Assembly: GCA_948678575.1 (NCBI GenBank)
Contig: CAPPGO010000003.1
Location: 62,001 to 126,000 of the forward strand
Direction: 5' to 3'
Length of the DNA: 64,000 bases
Origin: an uncultured Clostridia bacterium
GTDB lineage: Bacteria > Bacillota > Clostridia > TANB77 > CAG-508
Shown: positions 26,655 to 34,442 of the stretch, piece after piece
How positions within the stretch are numbered: position 1 is the stretch's first letter
Layout: each line of letters opens with the position of its first letter
Program-made: the position numbers and the translations under genes
The notes under the pieces: generated by a model
Databases searched by the model: none
Seen by the model: the letters and a program-made list of their open reading frames with translations, nothing else
Told to the model about the DNA's origin: nothing

Positions 26655-27846
26655 ATGAAAAAAATAAGAGATTATATAGCCATTTTCTTTTTATTTATAC
26701 TTTATTCATATTTTGTATGTATTTCAAATATTCCGAATGAAGTTATATTATTATCTGGCGAAGAATTGAATATAAAAACTCTTTTGGGAATTGAAACCAC
26801 AGAAATTAGTAAAGTTTCAAACGAAAATGTGAACAAAACTAATATAGAAGTAAGTCTTTTTGGTTTAGCTCCTATCAAAAACATAGATGCTACCATTTTA
26901 GAAGATTATGAAATTATGCCATTAGGCAAAGTTATTGGACTAAAATTATATACAAATGGAATTTTAATTGTTGGCATGTCCGAAATAGAAGATGAAAGTC
27001 ATTCATTAGTGAAACCCTTTGACAAATTAGATATAAAAGAAGGTGATACAATTATAAAAGTAAATGAAACAGAAATATCTTCTATTGAAAATTTAAAAAC
27101 AGAAGTAAATAAATCAAAAGGCAGAAATTTGGATTTAACTTTATTAAGGGATGGAACTATACTTACTGCTAATATAAAACCCGTCAGAACTAAAAATAAT
27201 GAATATAAACTAGGTTTATGGGTGAAGGATGCAGCAACAGGAGTTGGAACTGCTAGTTTCTATGAACCAAAGTCTCAAAAATTTGCGGCGTTAGGACATG
27301 GAATTACAGATAATGATACTGGAAAATTAATAAATATCGATTTTGGAGAAGTAGTAACCTCTAAAATTGTTTCTATAACAAAATCTGAGCATGGCAAAGC
27401 AGGAGAAATAAAAGGTGCAATAGGTAGGCAACCAACAATTGGAGAAGTAACAAAAAATACAGATTTTGGAATTTATGGAAAAATAAATAATATGTCTTTG
27501 CTTAATATGGGAAGTAGACAAAGTGTAAAAGTTGCATTAAGAAATGAAATACAAAGAGGAGAAGCAGAAATGTTATGTACTTTGGAAGATGGGATTACAA
27601 AAAGTTATAAAATTAAAATTGAAGAAATTTATTATGATAATGATTTTAATAACAAAAGTATGTTAATTGAAGTGGATGATGAAGAACTATTAAAAAAGAC
27701 TGGTGGAATAGTAAGAGGACTTTCTGGTTCTCCAATTATTCAAAATGGTAAATTTATTCGGTGCAGTTACCAATGTTTTAGTAAGTGAACCCAAAAAAGG
27801 TTATGCTATTTTTGGAGATATTATGATAAAAGAAATATTAGAATAG
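26655..27846 (+). CDS. spoIVB: SpoIVB peptidase (S55), +1 frameshift near the 3' end
   Basis: The joined product (26655..27758,27760..27846) has 396 residues, a normal length. An N-terminal membrane segment is followed by a PDZ domain (around 'GDTIIKVNETEISSIENLKT') and the S55 peptidase domain, with His215 in 'AALGHGITD' and Ser357 in 'GLSGSP'. SpoIVB is secreted from the forespore into the space between the spore membranes and cleaves SpoIVFA, triggering SigK activation. In frame 0 the end reads 'NGKFIRCSYQCFSK'. Skipping C27759 gives 'NGKFIGAVTNVLVSEPKKGY' and a normal C-terminus. The catalytic residues precede the break, but the conserved last 28 residues depend on the shift. Confidence 0.92.
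27759..27762 (+). other. Frameshift site 3: ATT CGG T
   Basis: The zero-frame CGG is at 27759-27761 and the +1 codon GGT at 27760 restores the conserved Gly of the SpoIVB motif 'GKFIGAVT'. This is the third instance of the same tetranucleotide type (CGG followed by T or A). Confidence 0.8.
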
Positions 27847-27850
27847 AAAT

Positions 27851-27893
27851 AAAAAATCCTATTTGTGAATTAATTCATAAATAGGATTTAATT
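27851..27893. terminator. Bidirectional terminator between spoIVB and murC
   Basis: AAATCCTATTT and AAATAGGATTT form a long stem around a loop, with A-rich and T-rich flanks on both sides. It lies between two convergent genes, so it can serve both. Confidence 0.8.
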
Positions 27894-29297
27894 TTAATTT
27901 GCATTTGTTATTGGTGTTTTTACAATTTGAGAAGCTAAGTTTGTTATTGTTCCTGCACCAAGTGTTAAGACTAAATCATTAGGCTGTGCATTTTTTCTAA
28001 TATATTGTGCAACATCTTCAAAATTTGGCATATAAAGTGCTTGTTTTCCATTTGCAATTATTTTATTAACTAAGTCTTTTGAAGAGATATTTATAGTGTT
28101 TTGTTCACGAGCTGCATATATATCTACAAGAATGATATTATCAAAGTTTTCTAAAACTTTTGCAAAAGCATCTAAATGTGTTTTTGTTCTACTATATGTA
28201 TGTGGTTGAAAGATTACCCATGATTTATTGTATTTTTTATTTTTAATTGCATTTGCAGTTGCTAAGATTTCAGTAGGGTGATGACCATAATCATCAAATA
28301 CAGAAAAATCATTATACGAACCCTTATATTCTAAACGGCGTTCTGCACCAGTAAAATTTTTTAATGCATGTGCAATTGTTTTTGTATCAACATTATAAAA
28401 ATCGCATACAGCAGTACAAGCAAGAGCATTTAAGATATTATGTTTTCCAGCGACTGACAAAGAAATTGTTTCAAAAAATTCTTTATTTTTATATATATCA
28501 AAAGTAGGAAAACCATTATTATCAAAAATAATATTTTTTGCAATATAATTTGCATTTTTATTTTCTATTCCAAAAGTTACAAATTGACCACGAGTGACTT
28601 TTTGTAGACTTAAACAATTTTTATCATCAGCATTTGTAACTACTAATTCACTTTCAGAAGGAATTGAAGCAAATTCTTTAAATGCCTTTAAAATATTGTC
28701 AAAACTTTTGTAAAAATCTAAATGATCATTATCAATGTTTAATATTACTTCTGTATTAGGAACAAATTTTAAAAAATTTGCTTTATATTCACAAGATTCT
28801 AGTATAAAATAATCACTATTTCCAACACGATAATTGCCGTTAATATTTTTTAAAATAGCACCAACTTGAATAGTAGGATCTTTTTCAGCTTCTACAAAAC
28901 ATACAGAAATCATAGAAGTTGTAGTTGTTTTTCCATGAGTTCCTGATATACAAATAGTTTGTTTATAAAGTTTTGTAAGCCAACCGACAAATTCTCCACG
29001 ACCAACTAATTGTATATTGTTTTCGTTAGCTAAAATTATTTCTGGATCATCATCTTTTATAGCGGCAGAGTAAACAATTAAATCTGCTTTTTTAGAATTT
29101 TTGAAATCATGACCAATTGTGATTTCTGCACCATGAGAAATTAATCTATCAGTAATTTCACTGGAAGTGGCATCAGAACCAGTAACAGTAAACCCCCAAT
29201 TTAGTAATGTTTCGGCAATTGCACTCATACTAATTCCACCAATACCAATTAGGTGAATATGTTTATATTTTTTTAAATCGTTTAATGTAATATCCAA
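27894..29297 (-). CDS. murC: UDP-N-acetylmuramate--L-alanine ligase
   Basis: The 467-residue protein has the MurC N-terminal nucleotide fold 'HLIGIGGISMSAIAETLL', the ATP loop GTHGKTTTTSM, the central 'SCEYKANFL' and 'NIDNDHLDFY', and the C-terminal 'DDYGHHPTEI'. It adds L-Ala to UDP-MurNAc in the cytoplasm, the first amino acid step of peptidoglycan stem synthesis. The start is TTG at 29297, well spaced after GGAGG; no in-frame ATG fits. It is convergent to spoIVB and divergent from spoVG. Confidence 0.97.
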   Translation of the reverse strand: MDITLNDLKKYKHIHLIGIGGISMSAIAETLLNWGFTVTGSDATSSEITDRLISHGAEITIGHDFKNSKKADLIVYSAAIKDDDPEIILANENNIQLVGRGEFVGWLTKLYKQTICISGTHGKTTTTSMISVCFVEAEKDPTIQVGAILKNINGNYRVGNSDYFILESCEYKANFLKFVPNTEVILNIDNDHLDFYKSFDNILKAFKEFASIPSESELVVTNADDKNCLSLQKVTRGQFVTFGIENKNANYIAKNIIFDNNGFPTFDIYKNKEFFETISLSVAGKHNILNALACTAVCDFYNVDTKTIAHALKNFTGAERRLEYKGSYNDFSVFDDYGHHPTEILATANAIKNKKYNKSWVIFQPHTYSRTKTHLDAFAKVLENFDNIILVDIYAAREQNTINISSKDLVNKIIANGKQALYMPNFEDVAQYIRKNAQPNDLVLTLGAGTITNLASQIVKTPITNAN

Positions 29298-29458
29298 TTT
29301 TTGCCTCCAAGCTGTAATATTTCTTTGATATTATATACTTTTCCAACTGGTTTTTCAACCAAAAAACATAAAAAAGTTATAATAATACATTATATTATTA
29401 TAGAAAAAATATATGCAAAAAAATTTTTAGAAAATTTTTAAAAATATTGTAAAAAATA

Positions 29459-29487
29459 GAAGGAAAAAAAATATTTTTGGCGAATAT
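29459..29487 (+). promoter_or_regulatory. SigH-like promoter of spoVG
   Basis: GAAGGAAAA (29459-29467) and GGCGAATAT (29479-29487), separated by 11 nt, match the SigH consensus RNAGGAWWW-N11/12-RNNGAATWW. spoVG is a classical SigH gene in Bacillus, so the position is as expected. Confidence 0.6.
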
Positions 29488-29550
29488 ATTATATGTACAT
29501 AATAAAAAATATATGTATAAAAATACGATAAGAAAGAGGTGCTTAATACA

Positions 29551-29820
29551 ATGCAAATAACAGATGTACGTTTAAGAAAAGTAAATTCAGAAAACAGAAT
29601 GAAAGCTGTTGCTTCTGTAACATTCGATGACGAATTCGTAATTCACGATATTAAAGTTATCGAAAGCCAAAATGGATTATTCATAGCTATGCCAAGTAGA
29701 AAAACTCCAAACGGAGAATTCAAAGATATAGCTCATCCAATCAACGCTGATACTAGAGAAAAAATTCAAAAAGCTATTTTAGAAGCTTATGAAGCTCCAG
29801 AAACAGAATCAGCAGAATAA
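29551..29820 (+). CDS. spoVG: Septation/regulatory protein SpoVG
   Basis: This 89-residue protein matches SpoVG from the start: 'MQITDVRLRKVNSENRMKAVASVTFDDEFVIHD', then 'GLFIAMPSRKTPNGEFKDIAHPI'. SpoVG is a small nucleic acid-binding regulator that affects septum formation, sporulation and virulence traits. ATG 29551 (behind AGAGGTG) is chosen over GTG 29539, which lies in the ribosome binding site. Codon use is richer in C at third positions than its neighbours, which suggests high expression. Confidence 0.97.
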   Translation: MQITDVRLRKVNSENRMKAVASVTFDDEFVIHDIKVIESQNGLFIAMPSRKTPNGEFKDIAHPINADTREKIQKAILEAYEAPETESAE

Positions 29821-29842
29821 TATAGATTTAAAATATGTTATT

Positions 29843-29878
29843 AAAAAAGAGCATTTGTAAAAATGCTCTTTTTTTTCT
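29843..29878 (+). terminator. Terminator of spoVG
   Basis: GAGCATTT (29849-29856) pairs with AAATGCTC (29861-29868) and runs into an eight-T tract. A run of A on the left side lets it also act for the convergent gene. Confidence 0.9.
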
Positions 29879-29883
29879 TTTAT

Positions 29884-30474
29884 TTAAGAATATCTAATTT
29901 CATGATAAGTTTTATATACTTTTTGTATTACAGAAAGTATCATACAAACAATAAGATATACAATGCCACTAAGTTCCATATTCCAGAAAAATTCAGAAAG
30001 ACCAAATTTAATTTCTTCACTATTAGCAATAGCTGTATATACATCTGATAACATTAATAATATACAAACCACAATTAATCCTAAGAATAGAGAAATTGCA
30101 AGTTTAACAGTTTTAAATTCAGATATAAAAATGAAAAATATAATATTACCAAGTGCAAATCCAGCAATTAATGAAAAAAGAAAATTCTGAATTATTGAAA
30201 CGCTTGAATAGTGTGATATAGCTTTGTAATATAAAATGCCAAGTGCAGGATATTCGTTACCATTTTTGCTTTTTAAATCAGTTATTTGAGTTTCTAAATT
30301 AGTTTCTAATTGTTTTCCAACAGAAACAACCGATTCAGCAGTAGGGTTTGCATTTATTTGTGCTTGTGCAAGATAAGAATGGTTATATTTAAAAAATCCA
30401 ATAATACTAACTATAAAATTTATAGCTAAAATACTAAAAAATATACATAATAAATATTTAAAAAATTTATTCAT
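29884..30474 (-). CDS. Unknown four-span membrane protein
   Basis: The 196-residue protein has a first membrane helix at residues ~7-27, an outer loop of ~60 residues ('YLAQAQINANPTAESVVSVGKQLETNLETQITDL'), then three more helices. I do not recognise it. The start ATG 30474 lies behind AAGGAG, and a longer upstream frame has no ribosome binding site. It is a single gene, convergent with spoVG. Confidence 0.65.
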   Translation of the reverse strand: MNKFFKYLLCIFFSILAINFIVSIIGFFKYNHSYLAQAQINANPTAESVVSVGKQLETNLETQITDLKSKNGNEYPALGILYYKAISHYSSVSIIQNFLFSLIAGFALGNIIFFIFISEFKTVKLAISLFLGLIVVCILLMLSDVYTAIANSEEIKFGLSEFFWNMELSGIVYLIVCMILSVIQKVYKTYHEIRYS

Positions 30475-30585
30475 ATTAAATAATCTCCTTAAAAATAAGA
30501 TATTTTCAATTATATCATTTATGAAAAAAAAGTCAATTAATAGAGATTGTAATATGTTTTGTAAACTTAGAGGCACTTGCAAAAA

Positions 30586-30614
30586 TTGCTTTATTTATAA
30601 TAATATGGTATAAT
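30586..30614 (+). promoter_or_regulatory. Sigma-A-type promoter upstream of the SleB-like gene
   Basis: TTGCTT (30586-30591), 17 nt, TATAAT (30609-30614). The distance to the ATG is 76 nt. Confidence 0.5.
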
Positions 30615-30690
30615 AAAATTAGGATTTTTGTTCTTATAAAAAAATACATTGCATAGATTATATATGCAATTTGAAAAAAGGAGAGTTTTT

Positions 30691-31518
30691 ATGACAGAAA
30701 AGTACAAAGTACATCGGGTGCTGAGGAGAAGAAACTTGACGTTCAAGCAAAGGAAAGCAAGACGGCGTAGAAGACGTATAATAAAATTATGGTGTGCCAG
30801 AATAATTGCTTGTACTATGTTAATAGGGGCAATTGGTACTATCATTTTATTATTGTGCAGGATAAAATCGCTTATTGCACCAAATGAGCCAAAAGTTGAG
30901 AAGATTGCGTTATATGTTCCAACTATACCAGTTTCAAGTGCATCAATCGAGATCCAAATCGATGATATGATATCAAGAAAGGAAATCGAGAAGGTGTATG
31001 AGGAAGAGACAAGTGAGCAAATTACAGAGGAGGAAATCATTGAAGAAGTAGAGCAAATTGTAGCTTGCATTTCACCTTATGAACCTGGTGCTGTGTATTA
31101 TTATAATCTTACTTATGAGGAAAAGGTGTACATAGCAAAAGTAGTATATGCAGAATCACGTGGTGAATGTTTTGAAGGTCAGGTTGCTGTGGCATGTGTC
31201 ATATTGAATCGGTATTATTCAGATGATCCATTCTTTGAAAATGACAGTATTTATAGTGTTGTGACACAAGGATCGCAATTTGCACCGATTGATGATGTTA
31301 CAGATGAAGATTTGGCAGCGTATCCGAATTGTATGGAAGCCGTCGAACAAGCATGTTTAGGATGGGATCCTACAAGACAAAAATTTGAGGAAGGAGCTTT
31401 ATATTTTTTCGAACCCAATGGAGTTGAGGGTTACCAAAAAGAGATTAGAGAGAATATCGATATCTTACAAATAGGTAATCATTATTTTCATTTCGACTTT
31501 GAGAAGGTAGAGAAATAA
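30691..31518 (+). CDS. SleB-type cell wall hydrolase, foreign codon use
   Basis: The 275-residue protein has a very basic N-terminus (RRRRRR), one membrane helix (residues ~33-53), a Glu-rich linker, and a C-terminal Hydrolase_2/SleB domain: 'EKVYIAKVVYAESRGE' with the catalytic Glu, 'QVAVACVILNRYYS', 'SQFAPI' and 'GALYFF'. Members are lytic transglycosylases that open cortex or vegetative peptidoglycan. The gene stands out in base use: frequent CGT, CGG, AGG, GTG, ATC and GAG codons, unlike its neighbours. It contains three in-frame CGG codons (30715, 30763, 31210), one encoding the conserved Arg of LNR. ATG 30691 is chosen for its AAAGGAGAG. Probably acquired by transfer. Confidence 0.85.
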   Translation: MTEKYKVHRVLRRRNLTFKQRKARRRRRRIIKLWCARIIACTMLIGAIGTIILLLCRIKSLIAPNEPKVEKIALYVPTIPVSSASIEIQIDDMISRKEIEKVYEEETSEQITEEEIIEEVEQIVACISPYEPGAVYYYNLTYEEKVYIAKVVYAESRGECFEGQVAVACVILNRYYSDDPFFENDSIYSVVTQGSQFAPIDDVTDEDLAAYPNCMEAVEQACLGWDPTRQKFEEGALYFFEPNGVEGYQKEIRENIDILQIGNHYFHFDFEKVEK

Positions 31519-31603
31519 AAATCGAATTTTTGAAAAATAAGTTAAGTATTTATACCAAATAGTATGCTTAGCTTATTTTTTTTGTAAAAAAATAAAAAAG
31601 TAG

Positions 31604-31632
31604 TTGACAAATAAAAATATAAATTGTATAAT
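31604..31632 (+). promoter_or_regulatory. Consensus promoter of tRNA-Leu
   Basis: TTGACA (31604-31609), 17 nt, TATAAT (31627-31632): perfect hexamers and spacing. A perfect 9-bp hairpin with a GAAG loop (31638-31659) lies in the short leader before the tRNA. Confidence 0.9.
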
Positions 31633-31669
31633 AGCTTATGTCAGTTGAAGAACTGACATGCCAGTAAAT

Positions 31670-31757
31670 GCAGATGTGGCGGAACTGGCAGACGCACAGG
31701 ACTTAAAATCCTGCGGTTGAATAAACCGTGCCGGTTCGATTCCGGCCATCTGCACCA
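31670..31757 (+). tRNA. tRNA-Leu (anticodon UAA)
   Basis: The 88-nt sequence folds into a class II tRNA. The acceptor GCAGATG pairs with CATCTGC, the anticodon stem CAGGA/TCCTG encloses CTTAAAA (anticodon TAA), the long variable arm is GCGGTTGAATAAACCGTGC, the T arm CCGGTTCGATTCCGG, and CCA is encoded. It reads UUA, the dominant Leu codon in this AT-rich genome. Confidence 0.97.
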
Positions 31758-31799
31758 AAACCATTGAAATTTAACCAATTTCAGTGGTTTTTATTTTTA
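31758..31799 (+). terminator. Terminator after tRNA-Leu
   Basis: AAACCATTGAAAT pairs with ATTTCAGTGGTTT (one T-G pair) around a short loop, and T-rich sequence follows. Confidence 0.85.
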
Positions 31800-32118
31800 T
31801 CTAAAAGTATTTGTAAACATTGATATTACTGCATTTTATCATTTTTCGTTATTCAACCTATTTTCAAAATTATTCAAAAATATTCGTTGTTTTTTCACTT
31901 CTGCACACAATATGCACACACGATTTGCACACAAAATAATCTTTGAAACTATATTGAAATATACTGTTACAAATTTCGGTCAAAAAATTTCGTGCACACA
32001 CAATTTTATAATATGCACACATAAAATATGCTATAAAAATTGATAAATAATTGAATATATGATACTATGTAATTGTTAGACAAATAGTAATTTTTTGTTT
32101 AGATTGGAGAAAGAAAAT
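31800..32118. repeat. Gene-free segment with five GCACACA repeats
   Basis: This stretch has no plausible gene. It holds five direct copies of GCACACA at 31903, 31914, 31927, 31994 and 32015, three closely spaced and two further on. Such clustered short repeats next to the 3' end of a tRNA gene resemble integrase arm-binding sites of an attachment region, but no integrase gene is present. The genes that follow look accessory. The repeats are seen directly; the att-site reading is speculative. Confidence 0.4.
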
Positions 32119-32499
32119 ATGAAAGAATCAAAAGTTATAACATTTATAGGAGGATTTTATATATTTGGAGGAATTATTGTATTGTTGTCATTGATATTTA
32201 ATGGTAGTGGACTCAATATGATATTTGGTGTACCCAATATTCCAGATTATATTGTAAAATTATTAGTAGGTATTATATATATACCATTAGGTTATTTGTA
32301 TATAAATAGGATAAAAAATTCAAACTGGATAATATTAGCATTGGCTATTATATTCTTTTGCATTAGTGCTTCTTTGACAACAGAATTTAATACACAACCA
32401 TTTATAGGGAATTTAATATATTCTTTGTTTGTTATAATTGCAACCATTGTGAGAAGAAAAGAATTTATAAATAGTTTGAATACAATAATGAAAAAATAA
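32119..32499 (+). CDS. Small four-helix membrane protein
   Basis: The 126-residue protein has four hydrophobic segments and no family motif I know. It starts at ATG 32119 with GGAGAAAG at 32106; a TTG 24 nt upstream lies before the ribosome binding site. It is the first of four small genes that are each followed by a copy of the AAATTACAATTT-type repeat. Confidence 0.55.
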   Translation: MKESKVITFIGGFYIFGGIIVLLSLIFNGSGLNMIFGVPNIPDYIVKLLVGIIYIPLGYLYINRIKNSNWIILALAIIFFCISASLTTEFNTQPFIGNLIYSLFVIIATIVRRKEFINSLNTIMKK

Positions 32500-32541
32500 T
32501 AGCTAACTATAAAATTACAAGTTTTTAAGGAGAACGAAAAT

Positions 32542-33048
32542 ATGGATATATCAATTAGAAAATGGAAAATAGAAGATGCAGAACAATTAAAAAATGCAAT
32601 AAATAATGAAAAAATTTTAGATAATTTACGAGATGGAATACCATATCCATATACAATAGAAAATGCACAAGAATTTATCACACAAACTTTAAATGCTCCT
32701 AAAGATAGTCAATATTCTTGGGCGATATTAGTAGATAATAAAGTGATTGGAAGTGTTGGTGTATTCAGAAAAGATAATATTCATTACCAAACAGCAGAAA
32801 TCGGATACTATATAGCAGAAGAATATTGGGGAAATGGTATTATGACAAAAGTTATAACAGAAGTATGTAATTATATATTTAATGAAACTGATATAATTAG
32901 AATATTTGCAGAGCCATTTGCTTACAATGTAGCTTCTTGTAAAGTTTTAGAAAAAGCAGGTTTTGAATTTGAAGGTACATTAAGAAATAATGCAGTTAAA
33001 AATAATAAAATACTAGATATGAAAATGTACTCTATTATTAAAAGGTAA
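32542..33048 (+). CDS. GNAT acetyltransferase, RimJ/RimL type
   Basis: The 168-residue protein fits the RimJ/RimL-like GNAT group: 'ISIRKWKIEDAEQLKNAINNEKIL' at the start, 'IGSVGVFRKDNIHYQTAEIGYYIAEEYWGNGIMT' with the acetyl-CoA loop (usual Q/R-x-x-G-x-G/A), and 'EPFAYNVASCKVLEKAGFEFEGTLRNNAV'. It probably acetylates an N-terminus, an amine drug or a small metabolite; the substrate cannot be read from the sequence. The ATG lies behind AAGGAG. Confidence 0.88.
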   Translation: MDISIRKWKIEDAEQLKNAINNEKILDNLRDGIPYPYTIENAQEFITQTLNAPKDSQYSWAILVDNKVIGSVGVFRKDNIHYQTAEIGYYIAEEYWGNGIMTKVITEVCNYIFNETDIIRIFAEPFAYNVASCKVLEKAGFEFEGTLRNNAVKNNKILDMKMYSIIKR

Positions 33049-33077
33049 ACACAAAATTACAATTTAGGAGTACGATT

Positions 33078-33554
33078 ATGGATAATCTATATATAAGAGA
33101 GCTCAAAGAAAATGAATACAAGATACTTGATAATTTTTTATATGAGGCAATATTTATTCCAAAAGGAACGGAAAAGCCACCAAGAGAAATAATCAATAAT
33201 GAAAAGTTACAAGTATATGTAAAAGACTTTGGCAATTATAAAGATGATAATTGCTTTGTAGCAGAACATAATAATAAAATTGTTGGTGCTTGTTGGACTA
33301 GAATAATGAATGATTATGGGCATATTGATGATAATACTCCATCTTTTGCAATTTCATTATATGAAGAATATAGAGGCAAAGGCATTGGAACAGAATTAAT
33401 GAAAACTATGTTAAAACTTTTAAAAAATAAAGGTTATAAAAAGACATCATTAGCAGTTCAAAAAGATAATTATGCTGTAAAGATGTATAAAAATGTGGGT
33501 TTTAGAATTGTTGATGAAAATGAACAAGAATATATAATGATATGTGATTTGTAA
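33078..33554 (+). CDS. GNAT acetyltransferase
   Basis: This 158-residue GNAT protein has the acetyl-CoA binding motif 'LYEEYRGKGIGTELMKTML' and the C-terminal 'LAVQKDNYAVKMYKNVGFRIV', standard for the superfamily. It is not closely similar to the preceding GNAT gene, so the pair is not a simple duplication. The substrate is unknown. The ribosome binding site is TAGGAG. Confidence 0.88.
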   Translation: MDNLYIRELKENEYKILDNFLYEAIFIPKGTEKPPREIINNEKLQVYVKDFGNYKDDNCFVAEHNNKIVGACWTRIMNDYGHIDDNTPSFAISLYEEYRGKGIGTELMKTMLKLLKNKGYKKTSLAVQKDNYAVKMYKNVGFRIVDENEQEYIMICDL

Positions 33555-33577
33555 ATTACAATTTGAAAGGAACGGAA

Positions 33578-34183
33578 ATGATACAACTATTAAAATATGG
33601 AAATACAAATTGTTATTATATAAAAGGTAAAAATGGTAGTATATTAGTAGATACAGACTGGGCAGGAACACTACAAGCCTTTTATAGAAAAATGAAAGAA
33701 TTGGATATCGAAAAAATTGATTATCTTTTAATAACACATTACCACCCAGACCACATAGGAATAGCACAAGATATAATTGATATGGGAACAAAACTATTAT
33801 TAGTAGATGTTCAAAAAGATTATATTAATAGTTCAGATACAATTTTGCAAAAAGATAAAAATATTCAGTTTAAGCCTATAAATACAGAGCCTGTAATTAT
33901 ATCGTGTGATCAAAGTAGAGAGTTTTTAAATGATTTAGGGATAGATGGAGAAATAATATATACACCAGGACATAGTGAAGATAGTATTTCTCTAATTTTA
34001 GATAATGGTAGTGCTTTTGTAGGAGATTTATACGATTTAAAATCTGCAATAACATTTAATGATGAAAAGATAAATAATAGTTGGAATAAAATATTAAGCC
34101 ATAATATATCAAAAATATACTATGGTCATCACGAACAAACTATTAGCAATATAAAAAAGATAGAAGATACACTAATCAATTAG
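33578..34183 (+). CDS. Metallo-beta-lactamase-fold hydrolase
   Basis: The 201-residue protein has the MBL metal-binding set: HYHPDHIG (HxHxDH), a later His in 'TPGHSEDSISLIL', Asp in 'AFVGDLYD' and a last His in 'YYGHHEQTI'. Candidate activities are thioesterase, glyoxalase II-like or lactonase; the sequence does not decide. ATG 33578 follows AAAGGA, and TTG 33563 overlaps the repeat and is less likely. Confidence 0.87.
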   Translation: MIQLLKYGNTNCYYIKGKNGSILVDTDWAGTLQAFYRKMKELDIEKIDYLLITHYHPDHIGIAQDIIDMGTKLLLVDVQKDYINSSDTILQKDKNIQFKPINTEPVIISCDQSREFLNDLGIDGEIIYTPGHSEDSISLILDNGSAFVGDLYDLKSAITFNDEKINNSWNKILSHNISKIYYGHHEQTISNIKKIEDTLIN

Positions 34184-34442
34184 TGCGAAAAATTACAATT
34201 TATATTTATGATTATATATAATTATTTGCCATTATAATTTTTCCTAGATTTTCTCCTAGACTATATGTAAGAATATTTAGTATTACTAATACTTTGCAGA
34301 TTTTAGCGAGGTTCACCTCGACCAATTAGGTAATCGTTGAAGCTGTGAGGTTTTAGCGATTTTTGCTTTTTATCAATAAATACTGTTAGACAGCAATAAC
34401 TATTCTTGAATAAGATTATATATTCTGGAAATTATATACAAT

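Larger units (their letters stand above)
32512..34201 (+). repeat. Four dispersed copies of an AAATTACAATTT repeat, each after a stop codon
   Basis: Perfect 12-mers lie at 33054-33065, 33553-33564 and 34190-34201, and a variant with one inserted base (AAATTACAAGTTT) at 32512-32524. Each sits 0-13 nt behind the stop codon of one gene and, for the first three, just before the ribosome binding site of the next. The unit is palindromic except for its central AC. The placement resembles cassette boundaries, although it does not match known attC features. Confidence 0.6.

Noticed and set aside
33054..34201. AAATTACAATTT copies as integron attC sites
   Set aside because: The copies are too short, lack the R'/R'' core GTT/AAC motifs and show no extended hairpin; no integron integrase is in the window.
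34184..34442. Possible RNA gene before the tocopherol-cyclase-like gene
   Set aside because: Only a short CGAGG/CCTCG hairpin (34307-34320) and AT-rich sequence are visible, with no consistent larger fold or known RNA signature.
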